This document shows positions 7,218 to 16,530 of a DNA stretch of 64,000 nucleotides, piece after piece. The translations under genes were made by a program, and so were the position numbers. A model generated the notes under the pieces. The model worked only from the letters and a program-made list of their open reading frames with translations, searched no databases and was not told the DNA's origin. Every line of letters starts with the position of its first letter. Within the stretch, counting starts at the first letter, position 1. Where the stretch lies: positions 115,973 through 179,972 of the forward strand of contig JAIXOM010000041.1 of assembly GCA_027486755.1 (NCBI GenBank), read 5' to 3'. This DNA is from Comamonadaceae bacterium (GTDB lineage: Bacteria; Pseudomonadota; Gammaproteobacteria; Burkholderiales; Burkholderiaceae_C).

Positions 7218-8960
7218 TCAGTTGGTGTACATCGCCATCAGCCCCTTGAAGCTGTTGGTCAGGCCGGTGCGGGTGCTGGTGCTTTCACCGACGATGCTTT
7301 CCATCACGGTAAATTGTTCGGTGTAGCGCTCGAGCAAGTTGCTCATGCGCTCTTCGAGCTGGGTCAAATCTTTTTTGTATTGCTCGATTTTCTTGGTGGC
7401 GCTTTTGGTCTGGGCATCAATAATGCCCGTCGAGCGCAGCATCTTGTCGATGTTCTTGACCGCGTCGCCGGCCAGGCCGCCGGGGGCCGGGCTGTAAAGG
7501 CTCTGGTCGTTCTTGTTGGCGGTGAGCATAGTCACCACCTGATCGAAATTTGTGCTCAAGGCGCTGTCGAGCTTGGTCTCGTCCAGCGTTAACTTGCCGG
7601 TGCGGTCGAAGCTCAGGCCTATGTGCCGCGCGGCATAGACATCAGGGTTGAGCGGACTTTGGGTGCTGTCGTCGCCCGGGTAGGCCTTGCCGTCTTTGGT
7701 GAACATGGCGCGAATTTGGCTGCGCACCATGGTGATGATGCTGTCACCAGCCAGCGCGCCGCCAAACTCTTCTACCTTGCTGTCCTTGTCGGCCAAGACC
7801 TTCAAGCTCTCATCGAACTGGTTATAGGCATCGACCACAGCCTTGATGTTGTCCTTGATGGTGCTGGTCTGACGGTTCAGGTCGAGACGTGCCGGCGTGC
7901 CGCTGGTGGTGGGGGCAAACAGATCCAGAGTCACGCCATCGATGACATCGGTCACCTGATTTTTAGCACTGGTCACCGCAAGGCCATTGACGGTGAGCTC
8001 GGCATCCTGAGCCGACTCCAGGGCCGACCCGCGCATGAGCATTCCTGTCGGTAGGTTGGACAAGGCAAAAGCGTTGGCTGCACCGGTCTGGCCAGAAAAA
8101 GTGATGCTGAAGCCGCTCCCGGTATTGACCATCTGGGCGCTGACGCCGGTGGTGCTGCTGGCCGCATTGACCGCCCGCAGCAGTCCAGCCGGCGTGGCCG
8201 TGCTGACCGTGATTTTCTGAGTGCTGCCCAACGTGGGCTGCGCTGGGGCCGGCACACTGGCGCCGTCACCGGCCGTGCTGACGCTCACCGCCGTGGTGCT
8301 AGCTGGCGTGCTGGTCAAACTAAGGTGAGCGCCCGAGGCGGCGTCAACGCTCCAGTCCGCCAAGTTACCCGACAAGGCGTAGGCATTGCCACTGGTGGTT
8401 GCTGGCGTACTGAAGGCGGTTGCCACCTCGTCGGCAGTCATGCTGCCCGAAGCGGTCAGGGTCAGGCCAGCCACCGTCACCGACTGGCCCGCGCTTAAGG
8501 CGGAAAAGGTCACGGTCTGCTGCCCGCCCACCGGCCCGCCCGCTTTATTGACCCACAAATCAAAGGCGTTGCCGCTGTTCAGGCTGACGCCGGTTCCCGT
8601 GAAATTGGTGGTCGCCAGACGGGTGGCCTTGGCGATCCGACTGACCTCCACGCTGTAGTTGCCCGACTGCGCGCTCGAATTGGCCGTGGCACCAAAAGCC
8701 GCAGGCTGGCTGTTGCTGGGCGTGATCGAGGTGAATTCCTTGGCGTCATTGAGGCTGGACATGACGGTCTGCAACTGGACCAGCAAGGACTTGATGGCCC
8801 CATGCCCAGTAATGCGGGACTCTTCTTTTTGGATCTTTCCGTCAAGAATCTCCTGGCGCGGAGCGCGCTCGGCCTCGACCAGGTTTTTAGCCAGGGCCTT
8901 GATGTCGATGCCGGAGCCGGCACCGAGGCTATTGACGATATTGACGTTACTGGTAGCCAT
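7218..8960 (-). CDS. fliD: Flagellar filament cap / hook-associated protein 2 FliD
   Basis: This 580-residue protein starts MATSNVNIVNSLGAGSGIDI; the ATG at 8960 is preferred over a TTG two codons upstream. The FliD N-terminal domain (about 10-110) shows SGIDIKALAKNLVEAE. The Thr/Ser/Ala/Gly-rich middle resembles exposed flagellar domains. The C-terminal domain (about 330-575) ends in a coiled coil (KKIEQYKKDLTQLEERM) and GLTNSFKGLMAMYTN. It caps the growing filament and inserts flagellin monomers. At 580 aa it is slightly longer than many FliD proteins. It lies downstream of flgL but has its own sigma-28 promoter. No fliS or fliT follows in this window. Confidence 0.95.
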   Translation of the reverse strand: MATSNVNIVNSLGAGSGIDIKALAKNLVEAERAPRQEILDGKIQKEESRITGHGAIKSLLVQLQTVMSSLNDAKEFTSITPSNSQPAAFGATANSSAQSGNYSVEVSRIAKATRLATTNFTGTGVSLNSGNAFDLWVNKAGGPVGGQQTVTFSALSAGQSVTVAGLTLTASGSMTADEVATAFSTPATTSGNAYALSGNLADWSVDAASGAHLSLTSTPASTTAVSVSTAGDGASVPAPAQPTLGSTQKITVSTATPAGLLRAVNAASSTTGVSAQMVNTGSGFSITFSGQTGAANAFALSNLPTGMLMRGSALESAQDAELTVNGLAVTSAKNQVTDVIDGVTLDLFAPTTSGTPARLDLNRQTSTIKDNIKAVVDAYNQFDESLKVLADKDSKVEEFGGALAGDSIITMVRSQIRAMFTKDGKAYPGDDSTQSPLNPDVYAARHIGLSFDRTGKLTLDETKLDSALSTNFDQVVTMLTANKNDQSLYSPAPGGLAGDAVKNIDKMLRSTGIIDAQTKSATKKIEQYKKDLTQLEERMSNLLERYTEQFTVMESIVGESTSTRTGLTNSFKGLMAMYTN

Positions 8961-8992
8961 GACCAACCTTTAAGGCACCCTGAACCATCTGA

Positions 8993-9019
8993 TCATCGGC
9001 GCGAGACTAAAAAACTTGA
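8993..9019 (-). promoter_or_regulatory. Sigma-28 promoter of fliD
   Basis: Minus strand: -35 TCAAGTTT beginning at 9019, 15-bp spacer after TCAA, -10 GCCGATGA at 9000-8993. This is the best sigma-28 match in the window. The predicted start near 8986 gives a 25-nt leader. It lies in the 77-bp gap after flgL. Confidence 0.75.
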
Positions 9020-9037
9020 GGAACCACATCTCAAGGC

Positions 9038-9970
9038 TTATCGCAGGTACTGGAACAAGGACATCTGCGAGATCTTGGAAAAGCTGCTTTGCGCGGCCTC
9101 CAGGGACATCATTTGCTTGTTCATGTCGGCAATGGCCTTGGCGTAGTCCAGATCCTGTACGCTTGAGAGGGTTTGCCTGAGAGTGATCAGGGTGTCTTCC
9201 GTGCTGAAGCCTTGGTGGTCCAAGATGGCCATGTCGGTACCAATATTGGCCTGGGCCAGAGTCAGGCCTTCTATCATCTGGTCAATCTCACCATTAGCCC
9301 GCTGCATTTTTGGGTTGTCTGAGGTCTTGATCGCCTCGATGATGCCGTCAAAGGCTTCAAAAAACCCCACCCCCTGGCTCTGACCAGAGGTGTCGGTGCG
9401 CAGCACGCGCACAAAGACCTCAGAGCCTGGACGGTTGATGGGCAGCGAACGCTGGTCGCCAATCATCACCTCCATCCGGGTTTGGTCGCCTTGATAAATC
9501 GGTGAAGCCAAGGGGTCGTCGGCCGGTGGATCGAATGGCGGCTGCCCTACCCGGCTGCCCGCAAACAGGTAGTTGCCGTTGGTGTCCTGGCTATTGGCCA
9601 AACTCAACATTTGTTGGCGTATGCCCTTGAGCTCGGTGGCAATGGCCATGCGATCGGGCGCGCTGGTGGTGTCGCTGCTGGCCTGCACCACCAGCTCTTT
9701 AGCCCGGTACATCAGCGTGGTCGAGTTGGCCACGGCGCCCTCTTCGGTTTCAAAGCGGGACTTGAGCAGGTTCATATTGCCCAGGTAATTGTCATAGCGG
9801 GCCTGCAGCGAATTGAGCCTGGTAATGGTGGCCACCTGGTTGGGCGCGTCACTGGGCTTGACCACCTGTTTGCCGGTGGCGAGCTGGTCTTGCGACTTGA
9901 CCAATTGCTCCTGGACCGAACTCATGCGGTCGGAGGCCCGGTTAAACAGAAGGGAGGTGGAAATTTTCAT
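9038..9970 (-). CDS. flgL: Flagellar hook-associated protein 3 FlgL
   Basis: This 310-residue protein has a flagellin-like N-terminus (MKISTSLLFNRASDRMSSVQ, then LATGKQVVKPSDAP) and a C-terminal D0 helix ending ISQMSLFQYLR. The block SQDTNGNYLFAGSRVGQPPF is typical of FlgL. It forms the second hook-filament junction layer on top of FlgK. It starts 14 bp after the flgK stop and is the last gene of the flg operon before the sigma-28 fliD promoter. Length is normal for the family. Confidence 0.95.
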   Translation of the reverse strand: MKISTSLLFNRASDRMSSVQEQLVKSQDQLATGKQVVKPSDAPNQVATITRLNSLQARYDNYLGNMNLLKSRFETEEGAVANSTTLMYRAKELVVQASSDTTSAPDRMAIATELKGIRQQMLSLANSQDTNGNYLFAGSRVGQPPFDPPADDPLASPIYQGDQTRMEVMIGDQRSLPINRPGSEVFVRVLRTDTSGQSQGVGFFEAFDGIIEAIKTSDNPKMQRANGEIDQMIEGLTLAQANIGTDMAILDHQGFSTEDTLITLRQTLSSVQDLDYAKAIADMNKQMMSLEAAQSSFSKISQMSLFQYLR

Positions 9971-9984
9971 GAAGGTCTCTCCGA

Positions 9985-12900
9985 TCAGGCGATCTGCAGC
10001 ACCGCATCAAACAACTGCGACGCCGTCTGCATCACCTTGGCCGAGGCCTGGTAGGCTTGCTGAAAGCGAATCAGATTGGCAGCCTCTTCGTCCAGGTTGA
10101 CGCCCGAGACCTTGTCGCGTGCCTCAGCGGCCTGGTCGCGCACCACCGTCAGCGCCTCCTGCGCAATGACAGCCTGGCGCGAGATATTGCCCATCTCATT
10201 GACGTGATCGATGTAGGCCGCGCCTATGGTCTTGCTGCCGCCCACCATCTTGAAGCTTTCCAGGCCGGCCAGGGCGCGCATGTTGTCGTTGTTGCCGGCG
10301 CCGTCCTGGTTGCCGTCGAGCACAAAGCGGTCGCCGATCTTGGGCACATTGCTCAGGCTAATGGCCAGGCCTCTAAACACAATGCCGCCGCCGGGCTGCT
10401 CGGCGCTGAGCAAATTGGGGTTGAGCTCGCGCTCGGCCATCACGGTATCGGTGGTCTTGTCGGTGATGCGGTAACGCAGCATGCCGGCCGAGCCGCCGGC
10501 GATGATCTCAACTTCCATGGGCTGCGTACGCAGCGAGGGCGCCAGCGCCGCAGGCTGGCCAGCAAAAGCGGCCGAGACCTTGGCCCGGCTGCCTGCGGTG
10601 TCGCTGGCAAACACCACCACATCGTCGGCCACCGTACCGCGCAAATAGGCCGCGGTGCGTATGCCGAGCTTGGCCAGGTCGCTCGGTGTTCCGGAGCCAA
10701 AGCCAAATTCGAGGGAGGTAGCGCCTTGGGCGTTGACCAGCGCACGGGTGATTTCAATCTGGCCGCCGTAGCTCTTGGCCTCGATGCCCAGCGCGTTGTT
10801 GCCCGACGAGGGGCCGATGGCAATAGGCTGGCCCTCTTGGCCGGTGATATTGCTCAGCACCAGCTCTCCCTCGGGCGAGACCTGGGCCAGCACCTGGGTT
10901 TGCGAGCTGACCGCGTTGATCTGCTCCATCCAGGCTTCGGCCGTGGCCGGCACCACCGAAGGCCTGAGCACCGGCACGGTATTGATCTGCAGGGAATTGG
11001 CGTTCTTCAGGTTAAGGCCAGGCACCCGGATTTCGGTAAAGGCGCGGGCTGAAATACCTTGCGCGGGCACCAGGCCAGCGGCCCAGTCGTTGATCCACTG
11101 GGCCACCTCGTCGGCTTGGACGCTGGCGCCAGCCGGGGTCAAGGCGGGCAAGGACAGACCGTTCAGGCTCAGAGTCCCGGCCGCCAAACCATTGAAGTCG
11201 CTGGCGATGCGGCTGCCCACCAAAGTCGCCGGCGCCGGCTCGGGCGCGATGGTGATGCCCAGCTTGGCCAGGTCGCTGGGCTTGCCAGAACCGTAGCCGA
11301 TATCCACAGCGGTGCCGCCCGCAGGGTTGCCCACCGCGCGCACGATTTCCACCTGACCGCCATAGGTCTTGGACTCCAGGCTCAGGGCGTTGTCGCTACC
11401 GGCCGGGCCCAGGGTGATCGCCCGCCCCTCATAGCCACTCAGGTTGCCCAGCAACAGTTCGCCGCTGGCCGAAGCCTGGGCCACCACCTTGGTTTGGGCG
11501 CTGAGGGCGTTGATTTTTTGCATCCAGGCGCTGGCAGTAGCCAGTCCCAGGGCAGGCCTGTCGATGTTGATGCCGTTGATCTGCAGCGTGTTGCTGTTTT
11601 TCAGGTTGGCAGCAGGCACAGTGATGTCGTTATAGGCCCGTGCCGAGATACCCTGAGAAGGCGTCTGCGCGCTGGCCCAGTCATTGATCCAGGCGGCCAC
11701 GTCGGTGGCCTGCACCGTCGCCCCAGCAGGAACCAGGGCGGGCAAGGTCTGTCCATTGATTTTCAGGGCGCCAGCCGGCAGACCGGTCAAGCCGCTGGCC
11801 ACCCGGTCGGCACTGGAATCACCGGTCACCGCATTGCCCAGGGCGTCAAAGCGCTGCAAGCTGCGCTGCTCGGCCCTGGCACCGTAGAACACTTGCATGT
11901 CCTTATAGCCACTGGCACCAGAGGCGCCCAGGTACTGATCGCTGTAAGTCGCGCCAGCGACCATGGACGGCTGGCCCATGAGCATGGATTTTTGGCTCTG
12001 CGACAGCGGCGCGCCCAGCAAATGCCGACCGTCGCGGGTGATCAGCTGCAACTGCTGGTCCCCACTGGCCTCATTGAGGTAGATGGTCACGTCCTTCATG
12101 CCCGCTTGCACGGTGGTCACCGCGGCCAGCGGAGCGGCACTGCCCAGCTCCACCGTCCTGGCCGCTGAAGGGTGAGGATTGTTGAGCAACACATCGCTGA
12201 GCGGAGGCGGTACAGCCAGCGCTGGCTCCTTGAAGCTCACGGTGGCATCGGCCAGGCCGGTGTTGAGAGAATTTTCAATCACCCGAAACTGCGCCGCCGC
12301 AGCAATGCGCATCGGATCGTCAATGGCCACACTCACCGCACCGGCCGGGTTTTGCGCGGCCGGGTCAATCCTGAACAGATCACCGGCAGCCTGGCCATAG
12401 GCGTCGATACCGCTGCGGTGCTGGCGGTTGACCTCGTCGACGAAGGTACGGGCGATGAAATTGACCGCACCGCGGGTCGCTTCAAGCACCTGATCACGAA
12501 AGGTCAGCAGGCCTGCGAGCTTGCCGCTGGTCACACTGGACAAGAGCGCCGGCTTGGCGCCATAGGGGTCGAGCATCAGACCGATGCGCTCGGGCGCGGC
12601 CACATTGGAGGTGTAGTCGACGCGAATCGAATTGACGCCAGAAACAATCAGGTCCTTGTCGGCGGTCCCCCCCAGGGCGACATTGACCGCGCCGCTGACT
12701 GAAAACGACGTCCGTATGCCCACCAGCTCAGACAGCTGACGCAGCAGCCGGTCGCGCTGGTCGAGCAGCTCCGAGGGCTGCTTGGACGCCAGACCGACTT
12801 TGGCCAGCTGCCCGTTGACCGCAGCCAGCTGGCTTGAAATCGTGTTGATCTCGCCCAGGCCGGCGATCACCGCCTCGCGGGTTTCCGTATCGACCATGTC

Positions 12901-13353
12901 GAGCTGGCTGGAGATCTGCCCAAAACGGGCGGTCACCGCCTCAGCCCCCCGGTAGAGCTCACCGCGCAAGACGGTGGAGGCCGGGTCTGTGGTCAAGGCC
13001 CGGGCCGAGGCAAAAAACTGGTCGAGCGAACTGGTCAGGCCAGCACTGTCGCTGCCCATGATGTCAATCACCCGGTTGGCGTAGTCGACCATCGGCTGCT
13101 GACTGGCCAGCTCGCTGGTGCTGGTGCGCAGATTGCCTTCGGCAAACGCGTCGTACTGACGCTTGACGCGGTCAAATACCACGCCGCTGCCGATATAGGC
13201 GGTACCGAGCTGACGGGGCGTGCCGGCATTGATCTCCACCGACTGCCGGGTATAGCCGTCGGTGGAAACATTGGCAATGTTGTTGCTGACCGTCCCCAGC
13301 GCGAGCTGGTAGGCGGTCACCGCATTGCCGGCAATGCCCAGAAGATCGCTCAC
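9985..13353 (-). CDS. flgK: Flagellar hook-associated protein 1 FlgK, enlarged
   Basis: At 1122 residues this protein is about twice the usual FlgK length of 450-650. The N-terminus (SDLLGIAGNAVTAYQLALG, then NIANVSTDGYTRQ) and C-terminus (EEAANLIRFQQAYQASAKVM) are canonical rod/hook-type D0 helices. The extra mass lies in the centre. Two homologous ~190-200-residue units (nt about 11215-11815 and 10640-11214) share GISARA, LQIN, SDLAKLGI and a YGGQ(V/I)EI motif. Each contains segments resembling flagellin IN motifs (WINDWA, QINA). The GTG start overlaps the flgJ stop by 4 bp, so the two are translationally coupled. It joins hook and filament and is exported by the flagellar apparatus. Confidence 0.93.
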   Translation of the reverse strand: MSDLLGIAGNAVTAYQLALGTVSNNIANVSTDGYTRQSVEINAGTPRQLGTAYIGSGVVFDRVKRQYDAFAEGNLRTSTSELASQQPMVDYANRVIDIMGSDSAGLTSSLDQFFASARALTTDPASTVLRGELYRGAEAVTARFGQISSQLDMVDTETREAVIAGLGEINTISSQLAAVNGQLAKVGLASKQPSELLDQRDRLLRQLSELVGIRTSFSVSGAVNVALGGTADKDLIVSGVNSIRVDYTSNVAAPERIGLMLDPYGAKPALLSSVTSGKLAGLLTFRDQVLEATRGAVNFIARTFVDEVNRQHRSGIDAYGQAAGDLFRIDPAAQNPAGAVSVAIDDPMRIAAAAQFRVIENSLNTGLADATVSFKEPALAVPPPLSDVLLNNPHPSAARTVELGSAAPLAAVTTVQAGMKDVTIYLNEASGDQQLQLITRDGRHLLGAPLSQSQKSMLMGQPSMVAGATYSDQYLGASGASGYKDMQVFYGARAEQRSLQRFDALGNAVTGDSSADRVASGLTGLPAGALKINGQTLPALVPAGATVQATDVAAWINDWASAQTPSQGISARAYNDITVPAANLKNSNTLQINGINIDRPALGLATASAWMQKINALSAQTKVVAQASASGELLLGNLSGYEGRAITLGPAGSDNALSLESKTYGGQVEIVRAVGNPAGGTAVDIGYGSGKPSDLAKLGITIAPEPAPATLVGSRIASDFNGLAAGTLSLNGLSLPALTPAGASVQADEVAQWINDWAAGLVPAQGISARAFTEIRVPGLNLKNANSLQINTVPVLRPSVVPATAEAWMEQINAVSSQTQVLAQVSPEGELVLSNITGQEGQPIAIGPSSGNNALGIEAKSYGGQIEITRALVNAQGATSLEFGFGSGTPSDLAKLGIRTAAYLRGTVADDVVVFASDTAGSRAKVSAAFAGQPAALAPSLRTQPMEVEIIAGGSAGMLRYRITDKTTDTVMAERELNPNLLSAEQPGGGIVFRGLAISLSNVPKIGDRFVLDGNQDGAGNNDNMRALAGLESFKMVGGSKTIGAAYIDHVNEMGNISRQAVIAQEALTVVRDQAAEARDKVSGVNLDEEAANLIRFQQAYQASAKVMQTASQLFDAVLQIA
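10640..11815 (-). repeat. Tandem duplicated ~200-codon domain inside flgK
   Basis: Two adjacent units of about 200 and 190 codons are clearly homologous in protein sequence. Shared anchors are LPAL(V/T)PAGA(T/S)VQA, WINDWA, QGISARA and PSDLAKLGI. DNA identity is moderate, so this is an old duplication. It would enlarge the surface-exposed domain at the hook-filament junction. Edges are approximate. Confidence 0.8.
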
Positions 13354-13850
13354 CGGCTCACTCCCAGACCCAGCTTGGCCGGATTAATGGCCATCGGCCC
13401 GCCCGGGCGCTTGAGCGGGTCAAAGACCTGCGGCGCGCCCTGCAAGGACATGGGCAGCACCGGCGCATCCAGGCGGCGTACGCTGGCTTTGTCCGAGGTG
13501 CCCGCTTCACGCGCCTGCAGGGCCTCGGCGGTGCTGAGGCTGCCCATCTGCCGCTCCTGGGACTGCACCAGCATGTCGGCCAGGCCCATGGAATTGCGTT
13601 TGGCCATGGCCACCGACACCTCGCGGTCGAACATGCCCTCAAAGGTTTCGGTGTGCTTGCTGTCCACCAAATCGCTCTTTTCGATGGATTCGCGCATGGA
13701 CTTCATCATCATCTGCAGAAACATCGCCTCGAACTGCTGAGCGGTCTCGCGCAGGGCGGCCTTGCCGTCGCGCGCAGCCTGCCCCTTGAGCTCGCCCAGG
13801 CCCTGGAAGTCCAGGTAAGAGCGGGCGTTGGCGTTGTTGACCGGTTCCAT
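13350..13850 (-). CDS. flgJ: Flagellar rod-assembly protein FlgJ, short form without muramidase
   Basis: This 166-residue protein contains only the N-terminal rod-binding domain. The landmarks are ETAQQFEAMFLQMMMKSMRE (about 37-56), FEGMFDREVSVAMAKR and GLADMLVQ. The C-terminal peptidoglycan-hydrolase domain found in the ~300-aa dual-domain FlgJ is absent, and the frame ends normally. A separate lytic enzyme must therefore open the cell wall for the rod, and none is seen in the window. It lies between flgI (26 bp) and flgK (4-bp overlap). Confidence 0.9.
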   Translation of the reverse strand: MEPVNNANARSYLDFQGLGELKGQAARDGKAALRETAQQFEAMFLQMMMKSMRESIEKSDLVDSKHTETFEGMFDREVSVAMAKRNSMGLADMLVQSQERQMGSLSTAEALQAREAGTSDKASVRRLDAPVLPMSLQGAPQVFDPLKRPGGPMAINPAKLGLGVSR

Positions 13851-13876
13851 GATGAAGACGCTCCAGTATGAATTCG

Positions 13877-15016
13877 TCAGATCACGAGCAGCTCGGCGCG
13901 CAAGCTGCCCGAGGTCTTGAGGGCTTCGAGGATGGCGATCAGGGCCGAAGGCGATGCGCCCACCTGGTTGACCGCATCCACAATTTGCCGCAGGTCTACC
14001 CCGGGCTGGAACAGGAACATCGGCTTGTTGGGCTCATTGACCGCCACCTCGGCGTTCTGCACGCCGGCGGTCTGGCCCCCGGCCAGCGGGTTGGGCTGAG
14101 AAATCTCATTGGTGGCCGAAATCGCCACCGAAATCGTGCCGTGCGACACCGCGGCGGCCGAGACCCGCACATTGCGGCTGATCACCACCGTGCCGGTGCG
14201 CGAATTGACCACCACCCGCGCCGGCGGCTCGCCCGGCTGCACGTCGATGTTTTCGACCATGCTCATGAAGGCCACACGCTGGCTCAGATCGGCCGGTGCG
14301 CGCACGGCCACAGACACGCTGTCTAAGGCCTGCGCCACACCCGCGCCAAAGCGCGAATTGATCGCACTGACGATGGCCGACATGGTGGTGAAGTCGCCGT
14401 CACGGATATTGAGGATCAGCTGCTCGGCCGTGGCAAAGGGACTGTCGACCATGCGCTCGACGGTGGCGCCACCGGGCACCCGGGCCGAGGTGGGCACGCC
14501 AATGGCGACCTTGGTGCCTGCGGCGGCGGCATCGATGCCAGTGGCCGTCAGCGCGCCCTGGGCCAGGGCGTACACCTCGCCGTCGACGCCGCGCAAGCTG
14601 GTCAGCAGCAAGCTGCCACCGCGCAAGGCGGTGGCCTTGCCGATGGCCGAGACATTGATGTCGATCTTCTGGCCCGGCTTGGCAAAGCCCGGCAGTTCGG
14701 CGGTGATCATCACCGCCGCCACGTTCTTGATGTCCATCTTGCCGCCGGAGCTGGCCGTCTCGAAGTCAGCCAGCGCGCCCTCCAGGGCCACCCCCATGCG
14801 GCCGAGCATGGCCTTCATGCTCTGGGCGGTGAAGGAGACATCGGCGCCGTCGCCGGTGCCCTGCAAGCCCACCACCAGGCCGTAACCAATGAGCTGATTG
14901 GTGCGCTTGGCCGCCACCGTGGTCAGATCCTTGATGCGGTCGGCGCGTGCAGTGGTCGGCAGCAAGGCCATGGCCAAGCCGGCGACGGCCAGGACGGTGG
15001 AGATCCAGCGTTTCAT
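13877..15016 (-). CDS. flgI: Flagellar P-ring protein FlgI
   Basis: This 379-residue protein starts MKRWISTVLAVAGLAMALLP; the ATG at 15016 is preferred over a longer frame running into flgH. A cleavable signal peptide (cut near TARA-DRIKDL) sends it to the periplasm. Family hallmarks are RIKDLTTVAAKRTNQLIGYG, VVGLQGTGDGADVSFT and the C-terminal VDAVNQVGASPSALIAILEA. It forms the periplasmic bushing around the rod. It starts 10 bp after flgH. Confidence 0.96.
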   Translation of the reverse strand: MKRWISTVLAVAGLAMALLPTTARADRIKDLTTVAAKRTNQLIGYGLVVGLQGTGDGADVSFTAQSMKAMLGRMGVALEGALADFETASSGGKMDIKNVAAVMITAELPGFAKPGQKIDINVSAIGKATALRGGSLLLTSLRGVDGEVYALAQGALTATGIDAAAAGTKVAIGVPTSARVPGGATVERMVDSPFATAEQLILNIRDGDFTTMSAIVSAINSRFGAGVAQALDSVSVAVRAPADLSQRVAFMSMVENIDVQPGEPPARVVVNSRTGTVVISRNVRVSAAAVSHGTISVAISATNEISQPNPLAGGQTAGVQNAEVAVNEPNKPMFLFQPGVDLRQIVDAVNQVGASPSALIAILEALKTSGSLRAELLVI

Positions 15017-15026
15017 GTCAGTGTCC

Positions 15027-15695
15027 TTAGAAGGGCCAGAGCTTGAGCAAGGCGCTGGTCGCCCAGCCCGGCTTGGAGGCCGCAGCCAGATCGCCGGTAC
15101 CACGGTAGGTGATTTGGGCGTTGGCCAGGCGGCGCGACTGCACCGTGTTGTTGGGCGCCACATCGTCGGGGCGTACCACGCCCGCAACCTGGATGACTTC
15201 GGCGCCTTCGGTCAGGGCCAGTTGCTTTTCGCCGCGCAGCACCAGGTTGCCGTTGGCCAGCACCTCCACCACCATCACCGCCAACGAGCCCTCCAGGCTG
15301 GCTTGTTGGTCGGCCGTGCCTTTGCCGGAGGAGGCGATGTTGGCGTTTCGAACATCGATGCCACCCACGCCTAGGTTCCTGAGCCTGCTGGTCAGGCCCA
15401 AGGGCACCACGTCGTTGCTGCCCTTGCGGTTGACCTCGGTATTGGCGGTGCGGGCGGCCTGGGTGGACTCGTTGAGCAAGACGGTGATCACGTCGCCCAC
15501 CTGGTATTTGCGGCCGCGGCCAAAAAAGTTGTCGCTGATGCGGCTGTTGTAGATCGCCCCTGTGACGGCCACAGGCCTGTCCTGCGCCACCGGAATGACC
15601 GGGGCAAAGTCGGGGCTGTGGGTCAGCGGCTGCGGCGGCAACACGGTGCAGCCACCGAGCAGGGCCAAGGTCGACAAAGCAAAGAGTATTTTCAT
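15027..15695 (-). CDS. flgH: Flagellar L-ring lipoprotein FlgH
   Basis: This 222-residue lipoprotein has signal peptide and lipobox (LALLGGC, lipidated Cys16). FlgH motifs are GAIYNSRISDNFFGRGRKYQ, VGDVITVLLNESTQAARTAN and LVLRGEKQLALTEGAEVIQV. It builds the outer-membrane L ring. Its length is typical. It lies 15 bp after flgG in the rod-hook operon. Confidence 0.96.
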   Translation of the reverse strand: MKILFALSTLALLGGCTVLPPQPLTHSPDFAPVIPVAQDRPVAVTGAIYNSRISDNFFGRGRKYQVGDVITVLLNESTQAARTANTEVNRKGSNDVVPLGLTSRLRNLGVGGIDVRNANIASSGKGTADQQASLEGSLAVMVVEVLANGNLVLRGEKQLALTEGAEVIQVAGVVRPDDVAPNNTVQSRRLANAQITYRGTGDLAAASKPGWATSALLKLWPF

Positions 15696-15710
15696 GACAA
15701 GGCCTTGGGA

Positions 15711-16493
15711 TCAGAGGTTGTTGTTGATGTACTTGAGCATGCCGTCAACCGCCGAGATGGCCTTGGAGTTGATTTCATAGGCCCGCTGCGTCTCGATCAT
15801 GCTGACCATTTCTTCGACCACGTTCACGTTCGATGCTTCCATCGAACCCTGCAAAATCGAGCCGGCGCCGCCCTGCCCGGGCACCAGCACCTGGGGCGCG
15901 CCTGAGGCGGGGGTTTGGCGCAGCAGGTTCTGACCCAGAGACTGCAAGCCACTCGGATTGACGAAGCGAGCGATCTGAATCTGCCCGAGCACCTGGTTGC
16001 CACCGCCGTTGAGCTCCACCGAGACCGTGCCGTCGCGGCCCACCGTCAGGGCCGAGGCGTTTTGGGGCACGGTGATGGCCGGCTGCAGCAGTGCGCCGCT
16101 GGAGGTCACCAGCTGGCCGGTGTTGGACAGCTTGAAACCACCGTCGCGGGTATAGGCCAGGGTGCCGTCGGCCTGGGCAATCTGGAAGAAGCCGCCGCCT
16201 GCAATGGCCATATCCAGCGGATTCTGGGTGGTCACCATATTGCCCTGGGAATGGATCTTCTCGGTGGCCACCACCCGCACGCCGGTACCGAGCATCAAGC
16301 CGGTGGGGGCCTGAGAGTTGGCGTCGGTCTGGCCGCCGGCCTGCCGTACGTTTTGATAGAGCATGTCCTCGAACACCGCGCGGTCGCGCTTGAAGCCGGT
16401 CGTATTGACGTTGGCCAGGTTGTTCGAGATGACGTTCATCCGGGTCTGCTGGGCATCCAGGCCCGTCTTGGCCACCCACATCGATGCATCCAT
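15711..16493 (-). CDS. flgG: Flagellar distal rod protein FlgG
   Basis: This 260-residue protein has the rod-protein N-terminus MDASMWVAKTGLDAQQTRMN, the NNLANVNTTGFKRDRAVFED block and the YQNVRQAG segment characteristic of FlgG. The C-terminus MIETQRAYEINSKAISAVDG is canonical. It forms the distal rod crossing the P and L rings. Length is typical. The gap to flgF is 37 bp. Confidence 0.97.
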   Translation of the reverse strand: MDASMWVAKTGLDAQQTRMNVISNNLANVNTTGFKRDRAVFEDMLYQNVRQAGGQTDANSQAPTGLMLGTGVRVVATEKIHSQGNMVTTQNPLDMAIAGGGFFQIAQADGTLAYTRDGGFKLSNTGQLVTSSGALLQPAITVPQNASALTVGRDGTVSVELNGGGNQVLGQIQIARFVNPSGLQSLGQNLLRQTPASGAPQVLVPGQGGAGSILQGSMEASNVNVVEEMVSMIETQRAYEINSKAISAVDGMLKYINNNL

Positions 16494-16530
16494 GTTCAGC
16501 TCCTTCCTATGTGTTCAAAATTCATCGCTA

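Noticed and set aside
13369..13400. Possible sigma-28 promoter for flgK inside flgJ (TCAA followed by GCCGATGG)
   Set aside because: The spacer is 12 bp instead of the 15 bp found in all four good promoters here. It lies in coding sequence and is probably chance.
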